Source: Tanypteryx hageni
Taxonomy: Eukaryota; Arthropoda; Insecta; Odonata; Petaluridae
Assembly: GCA_028673005.1 (NCBI GenBank)
Contig: CM054115.1
Span: forward strand, 107,813,172-107,877,171
Reading direction: 5' to 3'
DNA length: 64,000 bases
Part shown: positions 10,413 through 22,557 of the stretch, one piece after another
How the letters are laid out: the number at the start of each line of letters is the position of its first letter
Numbering within the stretch: the stretch's first letter is position 1
Translations under genes and position numbers: made by a program
Notes under the pieces: model-generated
What the model was told of the DNA's origin: nothing
Seen by the model: the letters and a program-made list of their open reading frames with translations, nothing else
The model's database searches: none

Positions 10413-11224
10413 TCACACGATAGCATGCCTAAAGCACTTAGTCTTTTTTCTTTTATAGTATTCCAAAGAAAAGTCTTTATTCTTTTCATCCTTGAAAAAC
10501 ATCCGTTCTGCTTCTGATGTTGACATTGGTATCGTGATCAACACTTGTAAAAGCTTTATTGTCTCTTGAAATGTTTCACATAAATCATCATCCAAAATTA
10601 GCGACAGAAATGATACCGCACCAGAAACTGCTCTCAATTCCTCTTGTTCGTAAAAATCTTGAAGTTCACTCTTCATTCTCTTTTTTTTTTCAAAAAAGGA
10701 TAATTTTCAATTATTTCACTGAGATACGTGTCAGGAAATTTTTTGCTGTAATTAAAAAATTCTTCTACCACAAATAGCTTCATAGGTGTCCAGTAAATTG
10801 AAATCTATCTTTTATTTCTGTGATTATGGTGTCAAACTTCTTTACCTACTTTCTTCCTGCAGGCAAAGTCGCTGTCAGTGATCTGCGGTCTTTTTGATCG
10901 AACTTCTTCCTCTTCATTTTCTAACTCGACTTCAACCTGTTTGGTAATCACATCAAATTGGTTTCTGACAGTCTGTATGCTATTCTCGAAATGCCACATC
11001 ACTTGCTGTGCTTTAACTGGATTGGTGATTTGTTTTTGAAGCCGACTAAAAATTATCTCCACGTGAGGCATTATCCGGTGAAAAAGCATTAACCAAAATA
11101 CACATTGTTGCTTTTTAACTAAATTCAAATTAGGGAGGGGTCTTCCCATTAATTTTATTTTGAGTTTATCATCGTAAGACAATGAGGAAAATGGCTGTTT
11201 TAATAAAGCACTTATCGTATTCAT
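10413..11224 (-). pseudogene. hAT-type (ZMYM1-like) transposase relic
   Basis: The - strand encodes a 130-residue open piece (11224 to 10832) with VFWLMLFHRIMPHVEIIFSR, QITNPVKAQQVMWHFENSIQ and TVRNQF. This resembles the middle of ZMYM1-like hAT-derived proteins, in which 'FHRIMPHVDILYNQLQ...' and '...SI.KVRN' blocks occur. After a disrupted stretch, the frame from 10676 gives LQDFYEQEELRAVSGAV and VLITIPMSTSEAERMF, the start of the hAT C-terminal dimerisation domain (normally '..P.S.A..ER.FS'). Several stops and frameshifts separate the pieces. There is no zinc finger or DDE N-terminal part. It is an inactive hAT fragment, not a host gene. Confidence 0.7.
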
Positions 11225-11749
11225 TGCGGAGAATGGAAATATTCATGCTCACCAATACTACACCGAGCTGCTAGCTTGAAGGCCGGCTGAGCCAAACTGA
11301 ACTTGGCCCAACGGTCGATATTCTCAAGCGTGGGAGAGGGTAGGTGAGGGGGAGAAAAGCATGCAGTGTGCATGCATTCCACGTCTTGTGACCAAGCCAG
11401 CTAGGCGGTGGCCTGGTGCTGCCCGTTGGAGCGGGGGAATTCCCTGCTGGACTCGCTGCCCACTCCTCCCGTAAATTCTCTTACCGACCAGAGTATTGTG
11501 CTGCTTCATGACAAATTAAACTTATTGAAGACTTAAAAATGAAATCAATCTGTTCAAAAACAATTATTTATAGTGCTTTTTTATTTCTGTGAATTTTGGT
11601 AGGGCCATGGCTGCATGACCCTATGCCAGCATCTGCCCCTGCATTTGTCAGTACATTTCATGGTACTTTAATTGAATTTGAATAAAATTTATCTTAAAAG
11701 ATAATGACATTAATTTTAATCCTTGTACAAGAACTACTTCTCAAGGGCA
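11225..11749. other. Locally GC/CpG-rich patch, no gene
   Basis: The segment 11260-11510 is GC-rich and contains several CpGs, unlike its CpG-poor surroundings. It may be part of the hAT element's non-coding end. The 61-residue open frame here has no recognisable features. Confidence 0.4.
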
Positions 11750-11757
11750 CTAGGTTA

Positions 11758-12007
11758 CAGTGGTGGATTCAGTGGGGGGGTGACGATCGCCCCCCTAGAA
11801 CTGAAGGAGAACCAAAAAAATATTAGCTTCACATTTATGAATTTACCCACTAAAACGTAACTTGTAATTTCATTATAATCTTATTTTATTTAATTGTTTT
11901 ATATCACATGAAAAAGAATTCATGTGAATAACTTTTCAATTACTGTGAAAACATTTAGGCAACTGGTATATCGCCGCTCCTAAAGACATTTTCTGGGTCC
12001 GCCGATG
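11758..12007. mobile_element. hAT MITE, family 1 copy A, perfect 8-bp TSD
   Basis: 250 bp running from CAGTGGTGGATTCAG to CTGGGTCCGCCGATG (inverted CATCGGCGGACCCAG). It is flanked by identical CTAGGTTA (11750-11757 and 12008-12015). The body closely matches 56658-56920, including GATCGCCCCCCTAG, TTATAATCTTATTTTATTTA and CAACTGGTATATCGCC. It is non-coding. Confidence 0.9.
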
Positions 12008-12015
12008 CTAGGTTA

Positions 12016-13441
12016 ATATTTTTGTCTAATAGAACTCAAGATTGTCTTAAATTGGTCCATTGAAAATTGAGAGAGAAACAGGACAATGTCACACAGTACT
12101 ACTGATAGAGGAATCTTTAAAAAAAATTCTGTAAATTGGAGAGAAGTGAACAAGTGACACATCATGAAGTGTAAGTGGATAGAGAAATTGGTGAATCAGC
12201 ATCAGTCGCGATCAGATCTCTCGAATCCCTTCGATTTCAATTAGGAACTCTTGTTCAAATCGGTAGAGGATCCTTCAAATTGGAAGGAGCGAGAGGTGTG
12301 CCCAAGGTCGTGTCGGGAGAGTATTCAATCCAAGTGACATGAAATTGGATCAAAATGGTCAGAGTGTGGTTTTTAGAACAGAAACTATGCATCAAGAAAG
12401 GACGCCCCGAAAATATACGAGGAGTGACTGCGATTTCGATAAGATTTAAACCGCTGGAAATCGAGAGAAAGTGCTTTCTTATGGCTCGAGACACCGAAGC
12501 AATTAAGATTCGGGAAGACGAGTCGGAATGGTATTAATCGTAGAGCACAACTCGAGCCGTAAGGATCTGCCTTTCGTGTCGCCATTTACTCTTATACCTA
12601 TTTTCGTTTCGTATCTTGACACCTGCGTGCGTTCTAACGTCGGCTCGACAATCTGCTCGCCTTGCCTCCCAGTCCACTGTCCTTTTCATCTTATTCTACT
12701 TGGGGCGGGTCCTGGAAGGGGAGGGAGGGAGATCCTTCCTCTTGAATCCGCCTCTGCCGACGACCCTATATTTTGAAAATCCCTATCACTATCGGAATCT
12801 TTCTTTCCCTTGCCACACATCTTATTTGCTGCGTCTATCACGGAATTTTGAACGGAATGACTTGAAGAATTCACCCAGTGGAGGGCAATGGGGTCATCCA
12901 AAGGGGCGGGAAGCCCTCCCTTGGATCCGCTTCTGTATTCTACGCATCCGCTATTATTCTTAATCGTTTTTTTCTTCCCAGAACCAGAGCGTGTCGCGAG
13001 AGAAAGTTAAGGTTCCCTTTGGTCCGTTCAGTTGCAAACTGAAAATTTTAGAACTCATGAGAATGCATTTGTCCTGATTGTCGATTTTGCACGCAACCGA
13101 CGTTATTTTCCGAACGGCGATTTGGTCGCAACACGTGGGACGCGGCAACCGAAATGGCGATTACTCCGAAAGAGTTCGCAGAATATTGAGATGTCGTCGA
13201 TATGGTTGGGCGAAATCTTTCGGCCTGAGGAGAGGCTCTCGTTCGCTTTTGTAGAGTAGAGGAATCAATCATAAGTCGTGTGGTCGAGGAAGGTCTGTTC
13301 TTGGGGATGACCACGTTGGATGGCGCGAAAGCGGCGTCACGACGGCATTACGCGACGGATCAGTAACAATTTTTTTTAGATATTGCCGTTGAATGTCTCG
13401 TATACTTTTTCCGATTTATAAATACGAAAGTTATTTATGGT
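12016..13441. other. CpG-rich intergenic DNA with repeat fragments
   Basis: CpG density jumps sharply here (about 30 in the first 600 bases after 12181). Blocks at 12779-12830 (GAATCTTTCTTTCCCTTGCC) and 12900-12945 (CCTCCCTTGGATCCGCTTCT) recur at 15187-15275, marking a dispersed hAT-like relic. Overlapping open frames on both strands have no recognisable domain. Confidence 0.5.
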
Positions 13442-14090
13442 TAGCGTAATCGCCCGTCAAATATGACGAATATGCGTGAATTAAGTATTAAGTTGAGGTA
13501 AAATTTAAATTACAAAGATTGATGAAACCAACTTTTATACGCGGTAAAAAGTAAACAATGAAGTTAACCTAATTGTATGTTCCAGGCAGTAAAAATAGTT
13601 TTGGAGAAATAAAAGTTTTGACAAAAAATATTAATGAAGATTTATTCGTTAATCATTACGCCGCAGTTAGATTTATTTTATATATTTTAGTTCATGCAAA
13701 ACGATTTCATTAAAATACATTTGTATCAATTTAATTTTTGTTTTAATCAAATATTTAATTTTTAATGATATCATGTTTTTTATGCACTAAAAAGTAAAAA
13801 ATAAATATAAAATACACATAATTGAATGTTCCATAAAGTAAAAATAGTTTTTTTTAGTTTAAAAGTTGAGTAGCGTAATGTTTAACGATGAATCACCAAT
13901 ATTTTTTTGCCAAAACTTTCATTTGCTAGAAATATTTTTACCTTCTGGAACATTAATTTATGTGAATTTTATTTTTGTTTACTTTTTACTGCATATAAAA
14001 GTTGGCTCCATTATTATTTGTATTAAAATTTTGTTTGAACGTAATGCTTGATTCATGCATACCCTTCACATTTGACGGGCAATTACGCTA
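13442..14090. mobile_element. Foldback/TIR element, ~650 bp
   Basis: The left end TAGCGTAATCGCCCGTCAAA and the inverted right end (ATTTGACGGGCAATTACGCTA on +) are long inverted repeats. Similarity continues inward: TTTTATACGCGGTAAAAAGT against ACTTTTTACTGCATATAAAA, and TGTTCCAGGCAGTAAAAATA against a matching inverted block. Isolated ends of the same family occur at 43912-43965 and 50897-50945, and an internal piece at 47875-47965. It encodes nothing recognisable. Confidence 0.8.
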
Positions 14091-14640
14091 GTAAGTTTAT
14101 ATGAATTTAATTTTTATGCATTCTTTGCACGAAGTGAACTCATATAGGGGAGGTCGTTTCCGTCCTTCCGTCCGCATATTAAAACTGGGGAACCGCTCTA
14201 CGTATTTGGATGAAATTTGGTATTGGGGAGTTTTGCTAAAATTAGTCGACCGATTCCAATTTTGGTTAAAATCGGACAACAATTACGACCACTTTACATG
14301 ACCTACATGTAGTTTACAATGTTCCTTTGTTTCAAGTCGGGAACCGCTGGACGTATATTGATGAAATTTGGTATTGGGGAGATTTAATAAAATTGGCCGT
14401 CCAATTCCAATTTTAGTTAAAATCGGACAACAATTACGAACACTTTACATCAAGACCTACAATGTTCCTTAGTTTCAACTCGGGAACAGCCGGACGCATT
14501 TTGATGAAATTTGGTATTGGGGAGTTTTGCTAAACTTGGTCAACCGATTCCAATTTTGGTTAAAATCGGAAAATAATAACAAAAACTTTACATAAGGACT
14601 TACATGTATTTTACAACTTATCTCCCTAGCTTCTCGTTAA
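14091..14640. repeat. Three degenerate tandem units of ~140-150 bp
   Basis: Units each contain GGGAACCGC, TTGATGAAATTTGGTATTGG, 'GGAGTTTTGCTAAA' and 'CCGATTCCAATTTTGGTTAA' followed by AATCGGACAACAATTACGA-like text. They start near 14187, 14338 and 14481. A single related unit with the same upstream leader (TTTGCAC..AGTG..AACGCATATA) is at 46025-46250. This is a dispersed repeat whose core has been tandemly multiplied here. Confidence 0.75.
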
Positions 14641-15186
14641 ATACTCATTTGAGCGAAAAATATTGAGAACATCGTGAAATCTCAAAGAACGCATTTGAAA
14701 ACTGTGTACTCCGTCATGGAGTACACCTTTCTAATCTTGTTAGATACGGGTATTACAACCTTTGGACGCATCCATTAGTTGATGCTACTGCATAATCAAT
14801 TTATTAGAAGAAAAATTAATACCCTAATTACCCACCAACACATGCAATCGTTGATTTATTTACTAAACAAAGTTTCTCGCGGCACCTCTGAAAATCTACT
14901 GCGGCACACAGTTTGGGCACCACTGGCCTAGATGATCTAAGAGGTAGATCCCAGCATATCGCGAGAAAATAGTGCAAATCGTGCAAACCGTTCTCAAGTT
15001 ATTCCACTGAATGTCCCGCCAAATGCTTCCCATATTGGAGAGCGATCCTGATAAACACTAACAATCAGCTCTAGACTATTAATTATTATAATCCTGATAA
15101 GTGCTGTTTATTCTTTTTGATTTTAGTGTCCTTTGATTGCTGCAATTAATTATTTATAAATATGAAAATTTAACGCTTCTTTTATC

Positions 15187-15275
15187 AATATCCCTGTCAG
15201 AATCTTTCTTTCCCTTGCCTCACGAACTTAATCTGCGGACGATCGTCCCACCCCTCACTTGGATCCGCTGTGGTA
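15187..15275. repeat. Fragment of dispersed hAT-like repeat
   Basis: Shares TCAGAATCTTTCTTTCCCTTG and ACTTGGATCCGCT-type text with 12779-12945. The TTGGATCCGC end resembles the terminal repeats of the other hAT MITEs in the window. Confidence 0.5.
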
Positions 15276-15445
15276 ACATTCATTCTGCAATCATTTTATC
15301 AACGTGTGTACATCTTGTGGCAGGTAGAGCAAGCTTTCCATGAAAGTACAGGTGTCATTTAATATTACGAGGTTTTTATATAGGTTCTTGTATGTAAATG
15401 GCCGATGAATCTAAAATTATCGCTAGCTAAAATCATAATATAGGC

Positions 15446-15735
15446 CAGTGGTGCGCAACCTGTGGCCCGCGACTCGATTTCAGGTGGCCCGCGGAACCTT
15501 CAAACAATTTTTACCTATGAATTTTATTAACCCATAAGCTTACCTAACCGTCGAATCATTAGGGAGAAAGATGATCATCGAAAGGTGAAAAAGATGGCTT
15601 TAGGATGGAAATTCTACCTACCATAAGTACTTAAATTGTCTATATATCGATAGTGTTTTTAATAAATTGCGTGGTACTTCGCAAATTATATCCGTGTTTG
15701 TGTGGCTCGCGATTACAAAAGGTTGCGCACCACTG
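15446..15735. mobile_element. hAT MITE with CAGTGGTGCGCAACC ends
   Basis: Starts CAGTGGTGCGCAACC and ends GGTTGCGCACCACTG, a perfect 15-bp terminal inverted repeat. Flanks ATATAGGC and ATCTAGAC match at 6 of 8 positions, consistent with an aged 8-bp hAT target duplication. 290 bp, non-coding. Confidence 0.85.
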
Positions 15736-15912
15736 ATCTAGACCATATCAAATAAGCTGGTGAGTTTTTTAGGTGCAGCCATGTTCTTGTCAAATTTAGT
15801 ATTCTAGAATTGACCGCAGGGTAGTTACTGATTTTCTCAATCAGTTGATAACAATGCCTTACGTGTACGTGTTGTGCTATTTTTGAAAAAAAAATCGGTT
15901 ATCGCCTACGGT

Positions 15913-15961
15913 GCGGTCTACATATCTATGCGGTCTACCTATCTATGCGGTCTGCATATAG
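15913..15961. repeat. 17-bp tandem repeat, three units
   Basis: GCGGTCTACATATCTAT is followed by GCGGTCTACCTATCTAT and a partial third unit. Confidence 0.8.
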
Positions 15962-16929
15962 GTTTGAGTTGGTTTTCTTATTTCCACTATTCCCCGTACA
16001 ATTTCTAATTTTGCTTACAGTCTCCTTTGGTTGGGTTATGATTAGGGTTGGTTTTCTTACTTCCACTTCCACCAGCAGGTGTCATGAGATATGATATATG
16101 AATTCTAAACAATCTTTTGTCGGACGTGGATGAAATATACTTTGACTATAGGCCTATGGCATGACACGAGAAAAATTTGAAATTTACGCACTGTCCGATC
16201 AGTCATATGAGAGGTCGTATGTGGCCCGCACAGTAGTCTACAAAGCCTTATGTGGCTGTTTTAGTAAAATGTTTGGTGGTCCCTGGTTTAAAGAATTGGT
16301 TCGTATACTTTTGTCTGGCTCCTCTTTAGAAACGGAAAAGAATCCACGCACGACACCATTGTATGCATAAATTTCTTACGATAAAGTCTTTCTCTTCCGA
16401 GCTCCATATTCAACTTTTAGCGTTCTCTTGTTTCAGAACCACTGGTTTAGACAAATATTCATTTAGCAGGCATAGCTTTTTAATGCAATAACTTGAATAT
16501 TTTACGAGGCTTAGATGAGTTTTGCTATTACTAGGATCTAGACTTCCATTGGATTCCTTTTTTAGTTTCTGGTTTTATGAAGTCGGTCGATTTGCGTTTT
16601 CCACACTTACACTACTCCGTCAACTTCTCATACGTAAATTACGTTCTTTTGAAAAATCTACGCCATCTTCTAGAATTAACTCCATTAATTCTTGCTTCCG
16701 GAAATTCTAAAATTCTAGAGACTTCTTGACCACTCAAAACAAAAGGGAATGCTCCGTCCTCTTTATTTACAACATTACGAGAATTCCATCGTAAACTAAT
16801 CGAACGGTTGTTCGCTCTTACAAAACCGACCAATAGCTCGACATCGGTTTAGAATCGGACCAAACACCAATTTCAAGAAATTCGTAAATTTCAGAACCGG
16901 CGCCAAACCTTCCAAATTAAAACACGGAA

Positions 16930-18660
16930 CTAACTTCTCTTGTCCTCTCGCGAGCATCTCAGGCCGTCCGTCGTAAAGAAAATCTTTCGTTGTGCGTCGA
17001 ATTCGGAAGAAACTTGTCGTCTCGCATCAACGCTCAGAGAAACCCGAATCGTTCTTTTGCCTCGCGCGCCCCCTTTTCGCTCTCTCGCCACTCTCTCGCT
17101 CTCTCTTCTCACTCTCTCTCTCTCTTCCTCTCACTCTCCTCGGCGGCACCGCCACCTGTTGACGAGGCGCTGAAGCAGCTCTCCCACTGTGACTCCCCAG
17201 ACGAGCCAAATCTTTTATTTTTCACGCAACCCTTCCCGCCCTCCGTTTCCCCTCCGGACCGGTCTCTCCCCACCCGCACCCTCCAACCATTCCCCTCCGC
17301 AACCTCGAGAGCGTCGGCGGATAGGGTCGTTCGGCCCGCGAGGCAGCCGATGTTCGTTCTCGGCCAGTGCCGCTTCGGCCTCCGTCACGGTGCCTCGTGG
17401 TGACAGAATCGCTCGGGAAACGAGTCCTCGGGATTGCAGCGTGCGCGGAATCGTCGGCGTTTCTTCTCGAGACCTTTTGCTTCCTCGTAGAAATCTTGGC
17501 GCGTGCGTGCATATCAGGAAAGATTTTGGGCGTAAGGCGTCTTTTGGTCTCGAACAATTACCGTCAATTTTATGCGAAGTGAACCCCGCGGATGTTACTC
17601 GCCCGTTTCTTTCTCCGGCGATTCCATGCGTCCGTTTGTTCGATTTTCGGTCGATGTTCCCGAGCGTCGAACGGATAAAATCCCGTCGCTTCCCAACGCG
17701 TCTCTTCGCTCCGATTAGGAGACTTTTGAAAAGACAAATTGGAAAATTAGTAGCCGATAACGCAGTTTATCATGCGATCGATTTAACGTTGTCAATACAT
17801 GGTTAGGGATTCGTTATTTCCGATCGGAAACAAAGTGAAATCGAACACGCATTCCTGCGGAGGCGCGTCGCAACGGAGCGCGTCCGAGTCGGTCCTTTCA
17901 GACGAAAGCGCGACGAAGGTCGCCGGCGAGCGTTCGAGGGCGTTTGCCACGCGGTCCTCGATTGTTTGCAAATCGGTCGCCACAGGTAACGGGACGCTTC
18001 CGAGGGGCTCGCCGCTTGGTGGTGAGCGACGGCAGCGGATCGCTTCGACCGGACGTGTCCCCTCCCATTCCACGGGCGCGGATTCGCGTCCTTCCACGGA
18101 TCCTTCGCTTTTCCCTCGACCGTCGATCGATCCATCCTAAACCTCTCGTCGCCTCATCCGAGGCGAGAGTCCGGCGAAGACGCCCGGAGAAGCGAACCGC
18201 CGCCGTCAATGCATTCGCCGGAGAGGCGTGCGCGGCGTGAGTGAAAGGAAGTCTCCGTCCGGACGTCGCGTGCCGCGTGGAGATGAACCGCCACCGGAGT
18301 CCGAGGGAGCCGCCGACCGCCTCGCCGTTCGCTTTGGAAGCGGTCGAGTAGGAGTCGCGGGGGGAAGGCGTTCCCAGGGGGAGCGGAGGGCGCATCCCGC
18401 GACGGATCCTCGAGGTCCGCCCACCGTCGAAGCGTAAAAGGTAAGGACGCCATTTTTGAGTATTTTTCTCGCGATGCAAGCTATGATCCGCGCGATCGAT
18501 GGTTTGCGAACACTCCGATGGCGAGGATTTGTGCACTCACGACCTCGCCCAGCGCGTCCGAGAATGTTTCGCGAGCGGAAAGGGTTCGCGGAGGATAAAA
18601 TTTCCACGGCGACATGCAGGATTTTAATTCAAGATGCTTGGCGCACTGAGTGCGCGACTG
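16930..18660. promoter_or_regulatory. CpG-rich segment, possible promoter/first exon
   Basis: About 1.7 kb of GC- and CpG-rich DNA in an AT-rich setting. Long open frames exist in several frames on both strands, which is expected from base composition; none shows a recognisable domain. A CT-rich run lies at 17085-17145. A strong splice-donor consensus AAAAG|GTAAGG sits at the 3' side (intron would start at 18441, + strand). I infer a candidate 5' exon or promoter whose other exons are outside or far downstream; direction is uncertain. Confidence 0.4.
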
Positions 18661-19264
18661 GTTTTCTTCTCCCCCTCCCTCCTCATATAACGCTTCCTTC
18701 GCAACCCCTCCTCATTCCCTCGGACGTCATCCATCGTTCTTACCTCCCCTTACCCCTTTGCCCTAAGGGAGTGTTGGCTTCCTTTTGTGACGCGACATTA
18801 AATCGCAAAAGTTAAAATAGTTGACAGCCACATTATTTTTAGGATACATATCCTGCATTTTGAGACCCACGAGATTATGAATCTATAGCTTCGCTTGAAA
18901 AAATTAAGAAATTATTTGTCATCGACCTCATATTATGGATTCCCATGACCTAGTTTTTGTCGTAATGGATGACCGTAGCTGCTTACCGCCGCTGAGGACG
19001 AGTACTTGGCTGAAATTAGCATTTGTATCGCTCCGCCGTTTTAAGTTTTCATATCCGTCGTCCATATATCGCTCTTTCCATACTTCTGTGGGTGCTTGAA
19101 CCGACAAAAAGTATTTAGTCGTGCGGCGTTCTCCACATTCTAATTTGGGTGGATATCTTCATAATAAATTGGCAGATAACATTATGTTTACATAATGACG
19201 CTCATGAGAACAACGCCGACGAGGCATTTAGTGGCCGTCAGGGTTTCAAGTCGATTCAGAATGA
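18661..19264. other. No gene seen
   Basis: Non-coding, moderately CpG-containing sequence without recognised repeats. Confidence 0.4.
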
Positions 19265-19272
19265 CTATGGAG

Positions 19273-19531
19273 CAATGGCGGATACAAAGGGGGGGGGGGG
19301 GGTAATAGGGTAATTACTCCTAAAGAAGATGATTTTCATTAAAATATTATCTCAATTAATTTCTTTTATATTATAGACATTATAGAAATATTTTGCAAAT
19401 ATCTAAGTAGGGTATAATATATCCTGTATATTTATTATAACGATATGGTATTATTTTGTATAAATAGGTGTCAGTAAATATATTTATTTTCTTATTACCC
19501 TCGCTAAGCGATGCACCTAGATCCGCCCTTG
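19273..19531. mobile_element. hAT MITE with perfect 8-bp TSD and a G run
   Basis: Begins CAATGGCGGATACAAAGG and ends AGATCCGCCCTTG. Identical CTATGGAG flanks lie at 19265-19272 and 19532-19539. A run of 14 G starts at 19289. 259 bp, non-coding. The ends resemble the other CAGTGGCGGAT-type hAT MITEs but the interior differs. Confidence 0.85.
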
Positions 19532-19539
19532 CTATGGAG

Positions 19540-22205
19540 ATAGAAGTCTTTGGTTTAAACATTGTTATTTTAATTTCTCTTACCACGTGAACGCATCGTG
19601 ATTCAAAAGCGCCCGAGGCTATTTTGCTATCTGTCATTTTCCACGTATTTCATAATGCTTCATTCGATTCTTTGTCAATCGTCTTCGCTTGTTTAGTAAT
19701 AAATACGTTAACTTTTAAATAAGCTATTCCCGCGCAAACAACGCGAAGCTAAGATAACGAAACGTATGCTTTTTATATAAACGGAATGACAACTACGCAA
19801 AAGAAATATTCGTGTACTACCAGTTCATTCGTGTATTACCAGCTCATCCGACGGAATCAGTCGTTTTCTCGGCAGGACAAAAGGGTTTATTCGCCAGCCC
19901 CGCCACGCCCCGACCCGTCCCCCTTCCACCACCACGCCTCTCCCTCTCATTCTCCAGTTGCCTTCTTCTCTCCCAATATCTCTTCTCTCTCTTATTTTTA
20001 CTACTTTTAAGATAAAGGTTGACATCGCGACGTAATGCATTGTTACCATTTTAAGCTTAACGAACATCAATAAATTCGCACCAGCACCCAGGCTCTTATT
20101 ATATAGTCGATATAATGTTAACAATAAGCAATCGGTGTGAATAACAAAAGTGAGGTAAGGTTAAAGATGCGTACAGACAGGACTTATATGTGCTCACTTA
20201 GTGACCTGGTTGAAGGAGATGGATAAAAATGTGCATGGTAGCCATAGCAACAAGTTTTCTTCGTTAATTTTTTTCGGATTAAATACCAATTATCTGGTCA
20301 ATTCAGAAATCATTTCGATTAAAAAAATACGTTACATTCTTTGGGCTATTGAAAGTCCAGGGTTCCAATCTCAGTTAAACTTATTTTAAAATGCAGCTGA
20401 CGCGCATGCTCTTCTTAAGAAACCGAGACAGAGCCATGAGTCGGTTGACCTACCATCTTGCCAAAGACTTGGTCCTCTAGATTGCCAAACTCATATCGGT
20501 GCGCGGGCCGCATGAAGGTTCTCCACCGAACCCGCGGGACACATTAAGGCACTACACCAAGTTCGCGGGTTGCATACTTTCCCCAGTCCTCACATCGTTT
20601 CATATACTTTGGACATTCACTCTCCTCTTCCACAAGGAAGAATTCGCCCCAACCCTATGATGCGGCCCTAATTATATTCATTACGAAAATACTAGATTCG
20701 GCGCCGAGGATTAGGTTCTTCAGACACGCAAGAAACAAACTGGCAATTTACTATTTCACATATGCGGAATTAGTATGAATCAGAATGAGCAATGAACTGC
20801 TTATATATTTTAAAAGTGCTGATTTAATATACTTCTTTCATTTCTTAGATATACTTGAAATATTTTAGAAGAATACATTTTGAGTTTTGTCCGCTACCTT
20901 ACTTCTTGGGCCGCGAGTTCGAGATCCCTGCTCTAGAATTTCCGCAGGGTTTTGATGATCGTCCGCGTGGCGTGCGAATCCGAGCGATCGCCCCGGGGAA
21001 AGGCGCTTCGGCGTCACCCCGACAAAAACCCAAGTTAAATTTGGTGATTAATTTTAAGGGAGTCCGGTTAAGGCAGGTTTTCCCCGAACAGCTCTAGGTG
21101 GTGATAGAAATGTAAGACGCAAGCATTTATAATAGATGAATGAGAAGCGATTATTTAAAAGATGAAAATCTCTTTAAGACTTTCATTAGCGTCACATTTT
21201 GGCTACTTCGAGCGTATAATACCTGTAAATGATACTAGCTGAAATTACCCGGCGTTGCTCTGGTCTTTAAGTCAAGACAAAAAATATTGAGTAAGATTTG
21301 AGAATAAAACCAAGCAATGAAACCAGGTTAATTTTTATTGTAGTGCTTAATGGTATGCAATATTTCTTGTCTTCCCATCTTTTGCCCAAATAAATGAATT
21401 TGTCTCGCATCCTTCATCGACAAATTTGGCGACTATTTTTTATCAAATAATCATAAACAATCGATGGAATAATTTTAAAAATATACTTATTTCACTCAAA
21501 TTGATTTTCAGTGGAAGAAACTGCACCATATTATGTGAATATCAAAAACATTAAAAACTTGGGCAGGAATTGAAACCGTTGGATACATGTTTGAAGATAT
21601 ATCCCATGCAAAGGCTGATTTTGTGGGTCTAATTTGTCACGTGAATAATTTAAAATTAAACCTACGAAAAAAATGAGATCCCGGACTTTGAAATCGAATT
21701 TGGCGATAAAAAGTGTGATAGCATGACATGGAAAGTGTTATTATAATCTAATAAGCATAATTGGCATAAGTTCCAAACTTTACCAAACGTTCCCCATTCC
21801 TTAATTACGCAAGCGATGTTTACATTAACATTTACTATTTTATCTATTGTATTGTAAAGTTTTACCATTAATATAATTACGCATTAACGTCTTACTTAAT
21901 ATTTACATGGATAGATGCACCGAAGCCTTGAAAGCAGCAATAAAATTATGTGAATTATGTCATTACTATTATCCAAAACGTAAACAATAAACAACTTCTT
22001 GATTTCCAAACATATGTAAGTATATGTATCAATTAATGTTGCGATAAATCTTACAATGGTAAAGGATAACAACGTTCTAATATTCCTTAAAAATCGTTTG
22101 ACTCACTTTAAAAGTATTCATAGACTATATTTAGGCATGAATTCATTTGTACCCTTTATCTTGGCGTTGGCTATTCTTCCTCTACGGCGCGCCACGGCGT
22201 GGATT
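19540..22205. other. Intergenic DNA, no gene recognised
   Basis: Contains a C-rich patch at 19890-19960 and a GC-rich patch at 20880-21090. At 21230-21260 there is a 'CTAGCTGAAATTACCCGGCG' motif of a kind seen in many arthropod dispersed repeats. Open frames are short and without similarity. Confidence 0.45.
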
Positions 22206-22557
22206 TTCCTTGCATTAATCTTTACGTGAAGAGGAGAACAATTAAAAAATTTAACTATGTTGCCGCCTAGAAAATGTTCATCTAAACAGATAAATTTTGC
22301 TCTTAAAGTAGAATTTCGAGCGATTTAACATGTAATACGACAAAACATGAACAGAATTAAAATATTCTGACTTTCGTGCATAAAATAAGCCATTTCCCAT
22401 GATCGTAAGTTAATATATAGGTATATTTATATCCACATCAGTGAAGAGCTGCATGGTATTTATGGTTTCTCCACACCATTTTCCATGCATTCTTATAGAA
22501 ATAATATTTTGTTGACCCCGTGGGGTATAAGAGACCCCACGGTCTGAAAACCTAGAC
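22206..22557. repeat. Direct repeat, copy 1 (352 bp)
   Basis: Nearly identical to 24732-25084 over its whole length, from TTCCTTGCATTAATCTTTAC to AACCTAGAC, with only scattered substitutions. Near the right end it carries an inverted repeat GACCCCGTGGGGT / ACCCCACGGTC (22514-22544). Flanks of the two copies differ, so it is either a dispersed element or a short duplicated segment. Confidence 0.85.

Noticed and set aside
12874..12945. Complete short hAT MITE (CAGTGGAGGG...GGATCCGCTTCTG)
   Set aside because: Flanking 8-mers agree at only about 5 of 8 positions, so the boundaries are not supported; kept as a repeat fragment only.
17189..18536. Several overlapping open frames of up to 212 codons in the CpG-rich block
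   Set aside because: Open in multiple frames and both strands as expected from high GC; no recognisable domain.
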